Below are positions 35,901 through 49,400 of a stretch of 64,000 nt of DNA, one piece after another. Within the stretch, counting starts at the first letter, position 1; every line of letters starts with the position of its first letter. The notes beneath the pieces were generated by a model. It saw nothing but the letters and a program-made list of their open reading frames with translations, did no database searches and was not told the DNA's origin. The position numbers and the translations under genes were made by a program. Source of the stretch: Zasmidium citrigriseum (taxonomy: Eukaryota > Ascomycota > Dothideomycetes > Mycosphaerellales > Mycosphaerellaceae); NCBI GenBank assembly GCA_002786025.1, contig NHNW01000050.1, positions 1 through 64,000 of the forward strand, read 5' to 3'.

Positions 35901-38900
35901 CTGCTGTCTTGTGAGAATGAAGTCTCAATTCGATGCTCGGCCAATGCCTTCCGTGGCAACGATATGTTGCGACTTGAACTCTGAAAATGCGGAAGATATC
36001 GATGGTAATGAGTCGTGGGAGAAGCTTCAAGGGATCCCTCAGCTCCATGAAGATAGCTTGTACATCAAACTCACCATGTTGCTGTAGTCTGCCCATCCGC
36101 GACGAGAGAGAACCCACAAAACTAGGGCATAACTGGTGGTTATGAGCCGAAGGAGTGACGGTAGCAGAACTTGGGCGTCGAGGCTGGCTTTCGCTGGACC
36201 CAGTCTATGTGAGGATGCACCAAGTTCGGAGCTGCTGCTTCGTCCAGGGCATAGTTCTTGCTGCATTGAACCTCGCATGTCAAATGGTAATGTGCCTTAG
36301 TAAGTCTGTGTATTGGGGCATGTGGGTAGGTCAAAAAGTAAGTTGAACGTCTGGGCTTCGTGCAGTGGAGCGGCCAGCCGTCGGATCAGGCTGTGACGAC
36401 GACGACACCTCGCCCGCGGCTATGAACGTTGTCGTTTGTGTACCTTTGCTCTTCGAAGTACCTTGTACCGTCAGTCACACAGCAATTTCTTGGCCATGCC
36501 ATTCGGAGAGGTCTAGAGGCAGTATTGATTTTCCGTCATTGCTAGATGAGCATTGCATCTAGCGAGTTGCATTGCCGTTCTCTCCTGCATGAAGTATCCA
36601 AAGGCGAACTGTGTTTGACATTCCAGAGAGATCTAAAGGTAAGAGCATCGTATTCGAGACTTAGTACCGCAAGGTTGTGTATGACCCAGAAGAAGTCAAG
36701 CTGCTCGATGCAGGAGTTCAACGCTCGGAAGGCTGCATGTGCTGCATTCCCAAGAAGCGGACCTCAGGCTTTGATACGATTCCCCCTATAGGCACAACTG
36801 ACGCAGCAAGGACCACAAAAGGTCATCACCCATGACGATGAAGTACATGGGAAGACTTGATGCGCGCAGTCAGCACAGTACAAGCGTAGAATGCGGAACT
36901 CCAAACGAGCCTGAAGAAGACGGAAGTGGTTCCAGTCTGCCCGAATGCTCCAAGCTCGACTACTGCAAAGCATTACTCTCAGGCGAGGAGATAGTACAAC
37001 ACGTTCTGTGTTGCCCATCTTGGGCACGTTTATGGAAAGGTTGAGGGTGGCGGGAAGTTGCTGCATGTTGGGGCCGACGGAGCCTCTTTCCCACAATCCT
37101 CTACGCTAGAGTTCCCAGGAATACGTATACACGGCTATTGGCATCACAGGTTGTGCAGTAGTCAATCTGAATAGAGTGCGTCCAAGGCAAGCGTATTTGA
37201 GCAAGCAGTTCATTAAAGGAGATGTCGAAGCAGAAGACGAGCGGCCGGGCCGCCTGAGCAACGAACTCAAAGCAGGCCAATGCCGATGTTCAGTCACGGG
37301 GAGAAGATGGCAGACTTCCTGTCCTCAGGCCACCTGAACATTGAGCGGATGCAGCATGGAAGACATGCACTCCATTCCATGAAGGCACCACCAAGCTTCG
37401 CCAGCACACATCGTCCTGAACGCTCGCGATACACTGTTCTTGAATCAGGACGCCGTAGCCACCGATTTTGATGTCGTGGAGTTGGACAGCAAGAACGAGG
37501 GACATGCCGGTATAGAGGAGAACACATTCAGCGTCGGCGGATGCTGTCCAACTATGGGTCTTCAACTATTTGCGGATCTTCTTGCACGATTGTCGAGCTG
37601 ACTTCATTACACTGTACAATGTCTGGTCAAGTCAGAGAGCCTTGCTTTCGATATGCGGACATCTTTCGGGGATCGACGTAGATGAAAGATCTCTTCCTCA
37701 ACTTCGCCGTTACGGAAAGCTGCAAAGACGCCCATCCGATGGAGCAATGAGTTTCTCAAAACATGAAGAGCAATCAGCAGTTTGCAATTTGAAGCTATAA
37801 CAACGCCGGCGTATGATCAGGTGAGGTCGGATCCTTCAGCGTGTCATAACCCATGGGCGATAACCCAGCTTCGTGTATGAGGAAGTTGGTGTTGAGACCC
37901 AGGTGTCACGCAGAAGCAGCGTGAAAGCTAGTGGCTACAGCCTCAGGAACAAACACAGGGGAAGACGGCGAATCGCACTGGGATGATGCGGGTACGTTGA
38001 GGGCTGCATGCAATCATCGGGTGTTCGATTGAGACGACCTGAACTCACCGGCCACTTCCGGCTGTGAGGGCGCAGTGATCATAGATCCGTTGCGGAGCGG
38101 ACTCGTGTGCTGTTGATGGTTCTGGTTCGCAATCGTCAGGCGGAGATATCCTCCATGAAATCATTGACGCTCTACATTGAGGCTTGATATGAATTCTCCG
38201 CTTGGTGCAGCAGGGTTGGAGAAAGTGGCGGCCTAGACTTTCATCGCTCAGAAGATTTGAGACAAAGAAGAATCGGCGAGGGCAGAACGGATGTTGACAT
38301 GACTCCGACTAATGAGTAGTCTCTCGTTGCAACGGTATTCAATCGCCCTGGCAGCAAGAGTCCTTACAGGGACTACATCAAAGGTTCCTAGAATCAAGGA
38401 CTCGCCGGGAATCGACTGGGATGTGCAAAGCAGCGTCCGGACCGGTCAGATCGTCCAAGCGGGCATCGCTCATTGCTTGATGGATCTGGTCTGCAACAGC
38501 CTCGTGCCTCGGGCTCCCATTCGACAAGCAATCGATCCAACCTCAGCTACCATAGGTATCGCAGCTGGGTCCGTCTAGATTCTGCATTCCGGCCTGGATG
38601 GCTGGTTCGATCTTGACAGCCACAACTGCGGTCACAAGTCGTGACAACTAATTCTCTATCCTCAAGACGTAACGGCATCTTCGCTGCTGCCAAACATCCC
38701 ACGCCAATCCCTCACGGAAGGGTGAAGCTGCTTCCAGTGACTCTCAAACACACAACTCGTTCGTTCGTTTATGCGCAGCATGCTCACAACGCCCGGACGA
38801 ATCGTCGGAGTCAAAAAGAAGAAGACTGCTCGCGGGCAGGTATTCGTGCCAATCACAAAGCCCAGCACCCGGATGAAACTCACGGCAGCATGTACATTCG

Positions 38901-41900
38901 AGCCGGCAACCACTCGAAGGGCTACTACCGAGCTGGAGATACGGTCACAATCATACATGGACGAAAGCTTTTGACAGATACTCAAACGACTGTGGTGGTC
39001 AACCTTGCAGGATTCGACTCCTTCATGCTCTCGGTCTTCAAGTCTTCTTTGATGCTCCTCCCGAGAGGATTAATCTGCTTCCTAGACTTGTGCGAGAGGT
39101 GCAGCAAGAGCATCCAAAGCCGCTGACTGTTCATTCGACGCCCTCTCCATTGCGATCTTGAACCCTGCCTCTGCCTCTGTGAGTGTGCCATCTTCAAGTT
39201 TGACCTCTTCAATCCGCCTCCTCGACGTCCAGTATCTTCAAACCTTATCTCATCGGGCTTCAGGCGTACTGCCATAGACAGTCCTTCATGCATGCTAATC
39301 GCTCGCCCCTGAATTCTACTATTGCCGTGAGGGAAGTGTTTGGGTATACCAATTGGTGTCTGCACCTAATCGTACACACAGCTTGCGGCCTCATGCTCAT
39401 GAACGGCTTGGTCTCGCAGATGATTGCATCGTTCCCCGACCAACAAATCTGATTGCAAGCCACCGAAGCCAGTTAATCACCAGGAAGAGGCTGATGATCT
39501 GCGTGATCAGATGGCCACGCAGACTTATTTGATGTCTGGGCTTGGAGTGCTGTACAGCATGCCGCTCGAACGTCAACGGACCTTTGACGATCGAATCGAT
39601 GTCTTGTGGGAATGTCGTAGAGGACTTGACAGAACCTTACTGGTGGCCCTGCAGACAAGTGGCAAATCAGAACGCAATGTGTCTTCGAATGCTTAGCCAG
39701 GTTGCCTACAGGCCCTCCGAGCAATCAAACTGGCAGCGCCATGGCTTCAAGGCATGACGAACACCGAGCGAGTGCTGGAGCAAGATGGCCGCGGACTCAT
39801 CTGTGTCAGTTAACCGATTGGCGGCAACGTCAGCAGCGGGATGTCGTGAAAGACAAAGCGTCGAACTCCTACCTGCATTGAGTGTGAGAACTCGTTGTTG
39901 GCTTTTGATGCAGCCGGTCCAAAAGAAAGGCCATTGCCGGTGGAAGGACAAGACGGGAAGGACTCTGCGGTGTCGAGCTGTTGAAGTAGTCGGCGGCGGC
40001 GATGGGGCAAGCGATTAGTATTGAGAAAAGGAGGAGAGCCTTTAACTTGGACATTCTCGGCCGGCAATCGCAGGCGTCTTGAAGACAGTGAGATGGGCAA
40101 TGAAGCGGTGTTTGGCCAACGAGTGCCCTGTGCCGGCATGTGATGGGATTCGTCCTCCGGGCGCATCTACGGAGAAGGTACGAGTGGTAAGAGCTCGAGA
40201 CGTGGACAGTAGCCCACTATGCAACCAAGTCGGATGTTCCAGATATCACCCGTGCTGACTTTTCATGTTCTTCGGCGTTGCGTACAAGCCGGACCTCTCT
40301 ACAGACGTCCACCTCTGCTTCCGTCGTCTTGCGTCGACCACGCCAGGTTGGACTTGTACTTATATCGAGAGTCCGCACGGCCGATGTGGAGTGAAGTTTG
40401 AAACCATGGAGTTTGGGATCGTGCCTCATGATGTCCGCCGCTTCGATCACTGTCAAATGTCTCTCTCTCCAGGATCTGCCAACGAAGCCTCAACCCAATG
40501 CATCCTCTTCTAGCCAGGGCACTGCCTCAGGCTCAGGGCCGTGATGCTCCAGGCTTTGCCGTGATACTTCAGGCTTTGCTGACCAGGCTGTCGTGTTCTT
40601 GCCTCCCAACATCCGTTCGAACGTGGGTGTGGAGAGCGCAATGGCAAAGCTCTGAGAAGGTGATATATCAGCGTTGTTACTCTAAGAAAAAAAGCTCCGT
40701 CTGCTCTGACCAGCTCATGAGCTCTTGATAGATTGCTCGACCTTGGAGTATGGAACGTTGGCTGTGCTCGGAATGCAAGATCCGTTTCGAATGGCCAGGT
40801 CAGAACCTTTATGAAGTATGACGGTGCTCCGTCTGTTGTGCTGGAAAGTGAGCCTCTAACCCAAGCCTGCTTTGTACTACTGTGCACACCTCAGCGGTAG
40901 TCCCAGCACCTGCACGGCTCTATGCAGTTCGTTTTCTCGCACTTGTAACAGATCTGTCATACAAGTAGTGCAAGGGAACGTCGATCGAACGATGCGATAA
41001 GTTTCTGGAGCACAAGGTAACTCGGACATTCGACTTTGTCGAGCTCGGAAGCATCTACGTTCGATTGGCAAGGAGGCAGTCAGAAGCACACAGCTCTTGG
41101 AGACACACAGTCTCAACGTTGACTTGCCTCTTGGGCTCATGCTCGATTCAATCGATCAATCCATCATCTGGCCTTCTCCTGCCGCTCTCTATATCAATGA
41201 CAACGGCAAGGCTGGTGGTGTTGGGCTCAGACTTCCTCATGGTTGCATCTGGAAGTACCACGACGAGTGGAAACATGTCCAAGCGGATAGGAGGCAGTGG
41301 AGAGCTGCAAGACAGTCTTCAACTTTGAGAGATCCCAGCCTGAGCAATGTCTTCTGTACGCTCGTTCAGCCTCTAATGTCGCTGGACGGACAGCCTGTCG
41401 GTACGATCAGGCCACACCCGAATGGTAGCCTTGTTGAGCTCGTGGACTTTTATGGCAGCACGATTTCCTGCTTGGTCTCCAGTCTGTGGGGTTGTATCCT
41501 TCACGGACAGGGCGATCTGATGAGACAGATGCCGCCAAAATTCGACATACAGACACTCTGACTTGCCTGTTACTTGTCGGGAAGCTCAAGTTGACCAAGA
41601 AAACGTCAAATGCAGCACCGTGCTTCGCAGCCTTGGACGACTCGCGGCCATGGAAGCCTTGCGGAGCCAGTCTGTGACAGAATGTAGCTCCATGAGCGCT
41701 TAGGCTTCAGCCACCAGTTGCCGCACCGGACAGCCTTTCGCATTCGAGTTGAGCCTTTCGTAAATGGAATGACAGGTGATCCAAGCTTCACAGCAAATAC
41801 GCCGTGGGATTGGGATGGTGTAACATCTGATGCCAGCCCCCTTTCAGTACTCGTACTATCATATGAAGGTCTGCTGGTGCACTCATCACTTACCGAGCTT

Positions 41901-44480
41901 GAGCTGCCCAAGTCGCTCGAACTGCGCTGTGGGTTACATCAACTACTTGCACACCGTGAAGATCTAGCTCCCCTGAGACGATGGTCTGTGACATCCGTCC
42001 ATGGCTGGACTGCCTCCGAATACCGCTCCATCACGGTGTAGGTATCTTCTCCTCATGTCCTACCAGCCTCACGAGTAGGCCATGATGCGAGACTGGACGG
42101 GGCTCATGAGGCTTTCACAGCAACAAGAAACATACCTCAACATTGTCCAGTGCTCCTAGCACATGATGCTTACACCGATCGTAGTCGAAACTCGTTCGAG
42201 CTCACAACGAAGGAGTGAAGCTCCAGAATTGCAAAGCAGTCGAGGGCTGGTCAAAGCTTGACTCGGTAGTGACGATCTCTGGGATGCCGAATCATGTTGA
42301 GACTCTGCCACAGCACATCGATCGAGTGAGGTCTTTCATGTTGGGAGCCTGACCAAGATGCTGCAGTGCTACAGCATTCGACGCAAGAGCTGACGTCGTA
42401 ACATAGTCCCCTGAGCGCTGACCAGACCACTATGGTCACATTAACGATGAAGAGCAACCTCTGCCTGAACATCCCACAAGCGAGTGCTGCTCATCGTCAC
42501 ACGCAGATTGGAAGGTAACTGGTTAACGTTGACCATGCACCTTGGCGGGAAGAAGATGCTGCACCTTTGCATGCTCAGTGTTCATATCCTCGCAGGGCTT
42601 AGAAGCTACTCGCTCGACTCCCTCGCTCCATACAGAGCTCATCACGTTCTTGTTGGAACGCATTCCTGTCCGAGAGACATCTTGGTCTGGATCATGACGA
42701 GACCGAGGACAGCAACGCTTGCTTCTGAAGTAGTTACAGCGAAGAGGCTGTCTGACGACTTCGCTGCAGCCCCCAAGAATCAAACCTCGTCTGCAGGTGA
42801 GGTCCAAGACTCTAGGAACGTCACGGCGAACGCTCCAGAAGAGATCAGCTGAGATAGAGATTCGAGCGACCGATTTCTGTTGACGGCTGAGACAGATGGA
42901 TCACTTATGACAGCGCTGTGATGCCGTGGGAACCAGAGACTACAATACAGCCTTCACTGTTGCTCTGAGGCTCTTTCATAGCAACGAACGATATTCATGT
43001 CCGGCATCTTTGCACACGAGTATGCGAATGCTTGCATCGGTTGACAATACGTGGGACCATTGCTCTCGCTCGCCGTGTAACAGGGAGTACATTATGATTG
43101 AAGAGTCACAACCGGAGAGTTGTTAATGCGTGGTCAGCCTGGTCGTCGAGTACTTGAGGGATGCTGCAGAATCAATGCTTCTCGCTCAGATCCCTGCGGA
43201 TCAAATGTGGCCGTCGCGAAAGGCACTGGTAGCATGTGCCAGCAGATCCATAGTTGTGCTGGTTGAATCCTCAACAAGTCGCAGTAGCGTAACGACTCCG
43301 TCTACATGCATTCGTCCCACGAACAGCCGTGGAAGCTCATCTCGAAGCGATCGGAGTTCATTAGCACCCTCTGCTTTGAGGATATGACTGAACGTGCACA
43401 CAGGCACATCTCCGGAGGGAAAACGAAGCCCTCCTCTACTTCAAAAGAGTCTTTTCGTAAAGGGCAGAACCTTCAGACCAATAAGGCCTGGACACAGCCC
43501 TCAGAGGAAAGGCGCAGGGACCTCGAATCAGGGGATGTAGAAGCTAAGGCCTTCCAATGCAGGCTGCTCTGGGCGTTGAAGGAGCACCAGAGACTGCATG
43601 ACTTTCTCATTCTGTGCTCCAGTCCCGTGCCCCGTGCCCAATAGTAGCACACGAGCTTGTTGCGGGAACAACGAACGTTCCCGAAGCATCGTAAGTACCA
43701 GCTACTCGCAACTCCGTCGACATTGCTCCTGAAGCCTGAGAGATATTGATTGTGTCGATCACAGAGGCGGATGATGTGTAGATGCGTCGTGGCCAGGAAT
43801 GTCATCCTCGTCGTTGATTCCTGTGACACTCGTGCGGTGTACTCACGATCAGCCTGCCCTTGCTGGTCAACCTGATCTCCACGGCTGTGGCAATCTGTTC
43901 AACGAGGCAGTAAGCCGATGGTCTGAGTGCAGCCAGTCTATGCTTCGGCATAGGCCAACTGGGCGATCAAGATCGAAGTTGCTTGTATCTGTATGCGTCG
44001 AGGCGTTCGTACTGCCAAACCTGATCTCATTGCAGTCCAGTACAGATGAAGCAGTATTGGATCGAAACGATCCACGGGACGTGAGGTAGATAGTTCCAGC
44101 TTCACCGCAAAGCCTTCCACCTGGGTTGTTGTGGCTGCTCGTGTCTATGGAGATGGTACTGACGCCGAACCTCCAGAAGGCAGCTTTTTCGCTTCGATGG
44201 TCGGGCTACACTTGAGCGTGGGAACAGGCAGCAAACATCCTTGAGCATTCACAATCGCATTCCTTGACGCTGTATAGTATAACAGGGCTACCTGCTGTTT
44301 CGTGGACCTCAAGAACGAGACGCCGAGGCAGCGAGTAAGCACTGGGGCAGGGTTTGGCTTCCGACGATGTTTGGTTGACCTGAGGACATCGCTCTTCCTC
44401 AGGTCCCACAGATAGTGCTCCCACGACTAAAGCAGAACGATCAGATTCTAAGTGACGACTTAAGTCTGGGAGACTACTCA
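32980..44480. other. Gene-poor region of normal composition, no gene I can support
   Basis: Composition is about 50% GC with ordinary dinucleotides, yet only short frames occur on all strands and none shows a recognised domain. Protein-like fragments can be seen, for example minus 37,106-37,565 (a 91-codon run and a second fragment in another frame) and plus 41,100-42,041 (two runs of about 150 and 107 codons lacking a convincing ATG and splice pattern). These look like decayed genes broken by frameshifts. No tRNA or rRNA was recognised. Confidence 0.6.
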
Positions 44481-45323
44481 CTGCTGGCAGAGTGGCCGCT
44501 ATGCGAGACTCCTCTGCTTTACAAGAGTTTTCGACGAGGGGCAAAGCTGCGATCATTGTGGAGCAGGGCGATGCAGACCGAGACGATACCCTTGAAGCTT
44601 TAGAAGCAGTCCTCAAAGGCGCACATCCTCTGGCAACGGTGCTGTTCGATCCAGAGGACTGAACGCCTTCTTCATAAGCTCTGTCCATCGACTCCGGTTC
44701 CAGGGGCTGGAAGAATCAGGTCCCTTCAACTCTTCAACGACTTTACCAGGAGTCGGTATGCCGAGAAGCATTGGCGAAGTCTTTGGGTGGGAATATCGAG
44801 AGTCAAGTCCTGCAGACCCAACGCTGAAGCTGCGCTGCGAGATGGATCCTCATACAACAGAGGCGATCGAACTTCGTCGCCTTGCGTCCTGGCTCGCCGT
44901 TTGGGCTGTCCTGCAAGCCACTGGCGTTCAGGGGAGTTCGTTTGATGCGAGGAAGATGTTCATAGAAGGTATGATCTCAAACGAGCGCATTGAGGAACGG
45001 GACAGTCGGATCGAGGCATGCATGTCGAGATTGCAGCCATGGGCGCATATTGAGGGTAGGAGGTTGACTCGTTTGAGGACGTCGTTCTCAATGTAAGCAA
45101 GATCTATGAATGGACGTCAAAGGCCAAGAAGCGACCTCCACGGCAACACATACGAGAGCAGAGAAACAAGCAGCAAGACCAAGTCCTTCAAGTCATCCCA
45201 GCAAGCGTAGGACCATGCTACACCCGGGAGCCTTGTAGAGGGGTGCCAGAAGCAGGGCCTGCTTCAAGAACGACGTCGAATGCTGGCGGCCTCGCTAGCA
45301 AGCAGTGGACCAAGGCCGGATGA
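44480..45323 (+). pseudogene. Broken plus-strand gene, function unknown
   Basis: Protein-like sequence continues across at least three frames: about 44,505-44,670 (acidic, LEALEAVLKGAHPL), 44,758-45,096 (from an ATG; RRLASWLAVWAVLQA, RIEACMSRLQPW), then another frame from about 45,070 (VSKIYEWTSKAKKRPPRQ) to a TGA near 45,320. The changes of frame could be short introns, but GT-AG pairs that restore the frame were not found for all of them, so I call it a pseudogene. No known domain is recognised. It ends where the helicase-derived repeat array begins. Confidence 0.4.
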
Positions 45324-46060
45324 GCTCTGGGATCGATGGATGCATGCGTCGCTAAGTCTTCAGGGTGACGCATGGATGAGCTCTGAGATCGATGGATGCA
45401 TGCGTCGCTGAGTCTCCAGGGTGCCGCACGGATGAGCTCTGAGATTGATGGATGCATGGGTCGCTGAATCTCCCGGGTGACGAGCGGCAAACCGTTCTCG
45501 GTCAAACCAGAACAATCGATGGCGCATGCCCATGACCTCAGGAGTCGCTGAGTCTCCAATGTGACGAACGGGGTGACGAACGGCAAACCGTTCTCAGTCA
45601 AACCAGGACAATCGATGGCGCATGCCCATGACCTCGGAATTGGACCCGCATCTTGTAGCTCAGGATACAGCGTCGTGCGAATGAGCTCTGAGATTGATGG
45701 ATGCATGCGTCGCTGAGTCTTTAGGGTGACGAGCGGCAAACCGCTCTCGGGCAAACCAGAACAATCGATGGCGCATGCCTATAACCTCAGGATAGGACTT
45801 CACTAGACCCGCATCTTGTAGCTCAGGATACAGCGTCGTGCGAATGAGCTTCCGAGATGGACGGATGCATACGTCGCTGAGTCTCCAGGGTGATGAACGG
45901 CAAACCTTAGTCAATCCAGAACAATCGATGGCGCATGCCCATGACCTCAGGATAGGACTTCACTGGACCCGTAGCTTAGGATACAGCGTCGTGCGAATGA
46001 GCTCCGAGATGGACGGATGCATACGTCGCTGTGGCTCGAGGGTGACGAAAGGCACACTAT
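45318..46060 (-). repeat. Tandem array derived from a helicase motif (56-bp and about 100-160-bp units)
   Basis: GATGCATRSGTCGCT occurs six times (near 45,338, 45,393, 45,450, 45,698, 45,862 and 46,014). AACAATCGATGGCGCATGCC-like sequence occurs near 45,510, 45,609, 45,760 and 45,918. The left part is three 56-bp units starting at 45,318, 45,374 and 45,430. Read on the minus strand, each unit carries all or part of RRMHPSISELIRTTLYP, a conserved block of NFX1/ZNFX1-type helicases. So the array arose by repeated duplication inside a helicase gene. Confidence 0.85.
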
Positions 46061-46480
46061 TCTCTGAGCTGACGATGCGCTCGAAAAGTGACACTTCCAG
46101 CGAGACCGTCGTTCTGGGGTTCTCAACCGACAGTTCGTAATTTTGAATCTTGGGCCGAAGCTGCTGGTGGTCGCCGATGAGAATAGCATGCTCCAGGGAA
46201 GGCAGAAGTGCCGTCAAGATCCAGCTCTTAAGACGATCAGCCGCCTCCTCCAGGACGAGGACCTTGCCACCTTGCAGTTGAGTTTCCGCAAATGCTTGAT
46301 ACTCCGAGCCAGTCCAGTGGTAGTGATTTCGATCACATTTGCGCCTGACAACACGCGGAGGTTGACTTCGCCTCGAATGGATGGAACGCACGTCTTTAGA
46401 TCCCTTGAAGGCGTGCATTTGCATGTGAATAGACTCGAAGGTGCTCCCTGCCGGCGAATGCATGTCTGCACCACTCTTGA
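45655..46480 (-). pseudogene. NFX1/ZNFX1-type superfamily 1 RNA helicase fragment, frameshifted
   Basis: The minus strand from about 46,370 reads SGANVIEITTTGLAR, then changes frame near 46,270 and continues VLVLEEAADRLKSW (motif II in the E-E-A form), ALLPSLEHAILIGDHQQLRP (motif III) and NYELSVE, SLFERIV, QRRMHPSISELIRTTLYP. These are in the order expected of NFX1-type zinc-finger-containing SF1 helicases. The frameshift, the absence of an N-terminal P-loop part in frame, and the collapse of the 3' part into tandem repeats make it a relic. Minus-strand traces upstream to about 47,060 may be more of the same gene. In intact relatives this is a protein of over 1,000 residues linked to RNA silencing or RNA-level control. 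Confidence 0.75.
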
Positions 46481-49400
46481 GCTGGCGCTCGAGTAGGGAA
46501 AACGGCTATCATGAGAGAGATCATCCTGAAGCCGTCTGAACCGCTGTTAAGGAAAGCCTTGTCGTATGTCGCCGGAGACTTCTCCTTCGAGATCGTAGCA
46601 GCGCCTTCCCGATGCGGTGGGGTATGCTTCCCGTCGATCGCTTTGCTGGCTTCAGCCTTGTCACAGTTGGCCATCCAGGGTTCTTGCTTCCTCGTCTTGG
46701 TGAGATCGACCTTCAGCGTAACGTTGCGCAGGTTGTTCGACGGCAGTCTTTCACTCTTGGGCGCATAATTGAATCTGTTGCGTGAGCAGAGCCCCTTGAC
46801 TGACCGGATGAGAGCCATGAGCGAGGGAGGTATCTGTGCCAGTGCGCAGTTTCGTCAACCCACAACAAGCTTCTGCTCCCCCGTCCCTGAATTGCAAGCC
46901 AACCAGGCGAAGCTACGGCCCAGTGGTTTCGGTGGCATGTGTGGGTGGCGATGTATCTGGACTTCCAAGGCACAATGTGGGCTGCGAGGGTCGTGAAAGC
47001 GAGCGCAGCGTCCTCGCGAGCGCCACAGACATTGAGCTTTTCACAGAGCTTCGGGCCTGACAACGGACATGCTTCATTCGTCTAGCAACGTGGGATGGCT
47101 CTCCTTAGCGCCGGCGATCTCTTGCGCTTCGTCTTCGCTCGGGGGCGCCGGAGAGTCCGTATTCATGACATCGCTTGCGCCCTTCCGGTCCGCCGTCGTC
47201 TCGTGGTGGTCTGCCCTCGGTGTTCCGGTCAAACTGGAAGGTACCTTTAGCAATCCCCAACTTCCTCAAGAAGGCTTACGAGAGCAACAAGACATCCAGT
47301 AGCCTAGAGTGGCGTGCTCTCGTAGAGAGAGCTGACCTTCCAGTTTGAGCGGAAGAGGGAGGGTACGTTGGTTCCCCAGCTGAATCGCATGCCGATCTTC
47401 GTTCAGACGTGGCCTACAAGGTCGGCCGCGGTGCGTGTAGAGTTTGAACCTTCTTGCACATCTTCTGGCGAAGGAGCATGGTCCTCGCTATTGTTTGGCG
47501 TACACCTGCGCATATGACGGTGCACTCGAAAGCTGCGCGATGTCGAGTAGTTGAGACACAGCCCTGGCTTGATCATTGATCAAAGTAGCGCACTGGAGAG
47601 TCCTCAATCTGATCCTTGTCGGGCTCGAACGATGCTCTGGGAAGCCATGTGAGCAATCGGGATCGACTGTCACTTCATGATCTGGGGTCAATGGATCTGA
47701 TGAAGCAGCAGAAGCCCACAAAGGATTACTCCATTGAGTCCTTGTGTTGGGAACGACGGAGGCAGAGCTGGAGGTGTGAAGATGGCGCTTCGCGAGCGTT
47801 TCAGCTGCTCCAGGTCGTGTCCCTTGGTTTGCGGCTTGAGACTTGCGTTCAGTAACACCTCCAGCGTTCCCATGTTGCAACATGAAGGTTCCAAACTCTC
47901 TCTCCATGCTTGTAAGCTGGGCTTGATGTTCTCCAACTCAACGTGGCTTCAAGGAGCGGGCCTCATGCCTAGATCCAAGGCTTGACTCTTGAGTTTGCTC
48001 GACGGACGAGATCGATAGCAGACGGAGATGGCGTATCGAGCACTTGCGAAGCGCGAGGATGGTGGAGGGCGGTATTTTCCATTCATTACTTCGCGGAACA
48101 AGAGTCTCTCCTTGCTCGTGTGTCATTCGCTTCGTTCCAGGAGCAGGATGGTGGCATGGTCGCTCTTGATCGAGGGGGAGACGTGAAGCCAACGTCGAGG
48201 GCCATGGCGGCAGGTTCAGAGTGTTGAGCGACAAGGACGGAAGAGGGAGCTTCGAGTCGAGTCGATTTGCGCAACAGATATGCACTGCCGACCGTATTGA
48301 AACTCTGCGGAGGAGATGGAGTGACTTCGGAGGGAAATTCGATGCTGGAGGTGACGAGGGAGGTCTGGAATCTTCGATGGCGGCGTTGTTGCTTCCAAAC
48401 TGAAGAGCGTAGCGGCTGTCTTGAGCGAAGATCAACAGGCGATACAGGATGCTGTGTTGCGCCGCAGTCAGGAGGTCGTGCAAAGCAGACGGTGCGCTTT
48501 GACTCCCCTTCTGCTTGCTCCCTGCTCTTCCACATCACAGTAGATCAACACTTACCCTTCTTCCAGGTCCATCCTCTTCCCTGCTCCTTCCCTTGGCCAT
48601 GCTCTGTCTCATCCAGTATCTTGATCCGCGTTGCCTCCACCAAAGTCGCCGCAGCAGGGGATCCAGGTCTTCAGGGTTGCCGATGAAGTGGTGAACGTGT
48701 GGATTCGATTCCTGTCTCGCGTGGTGCTGCTCCAACAACGCCTTCCTTCATCTGCCCATACTTCTCATCGTTCCTGTGATCCATCCATCCACTCGTCCAG
48801 GCCCTCAAACTCGAAGGCTCCCGTCCAACCGCCCTGCTTGCAATCGCCCTGCTTGCAATCGCCCTGCTTGCAATCGCTCTGCTTCCGAGTGCCTCTTCTC
48901 CCAAGTGCCTTCTCTTCAAAGCGCCCTCCTCTTTCAAGTACCTCCTCAACCTCAATCGCCACCCTTGACAAGCTCGGTCTTCGCAGAATCGTTCGAATCG
49001 GTGCTCGGCATCGTTTGGAATCGTCTTACCTGCAACATCAGTAGCAACGGGCAGTCTACCCATCAATCTGCACAAGATTCTCACCCAGCATCGCCACTCA
49101 CTGCTCTCGCCATCTCTCTTCTCCGCGACCCAGCGCGCGCCACGCCAGCGATGAAAAAAGTGCAGCGCCACGTCGGAGTCGCCTCAACGTTCGTGACGCC
49201 GTTTTACCGTGGTGTATCCGCCCAAGTTCACGGAGTCTTGCTCACGAGCAACTCAGGCATCACCCCCACGGGCTTCATGGACGACCCGTGCGGTCAGGGA
49301 TGGCCACTGGAATCGTCAGAGATGGTTGCCTCATCAACGCTTCTTCCTGTAGCCAGTCTCACCCTCCGCTGGCGGGTCCTCCCAGTAATCGAATGCATCC

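Noticed and set aside
45838..46140. Plus-strand frame over the tandem array
   Set aside because: The coding sense of the array is the minus strand, where helicase motifs are recognisable.
47938..48538. Minus-strand frames of 181 and 150 codons
   Set aside because: Overlapping frames in Ser/Pro-rich composition with no motif, and another frame open on the plus strand over the same DNA.
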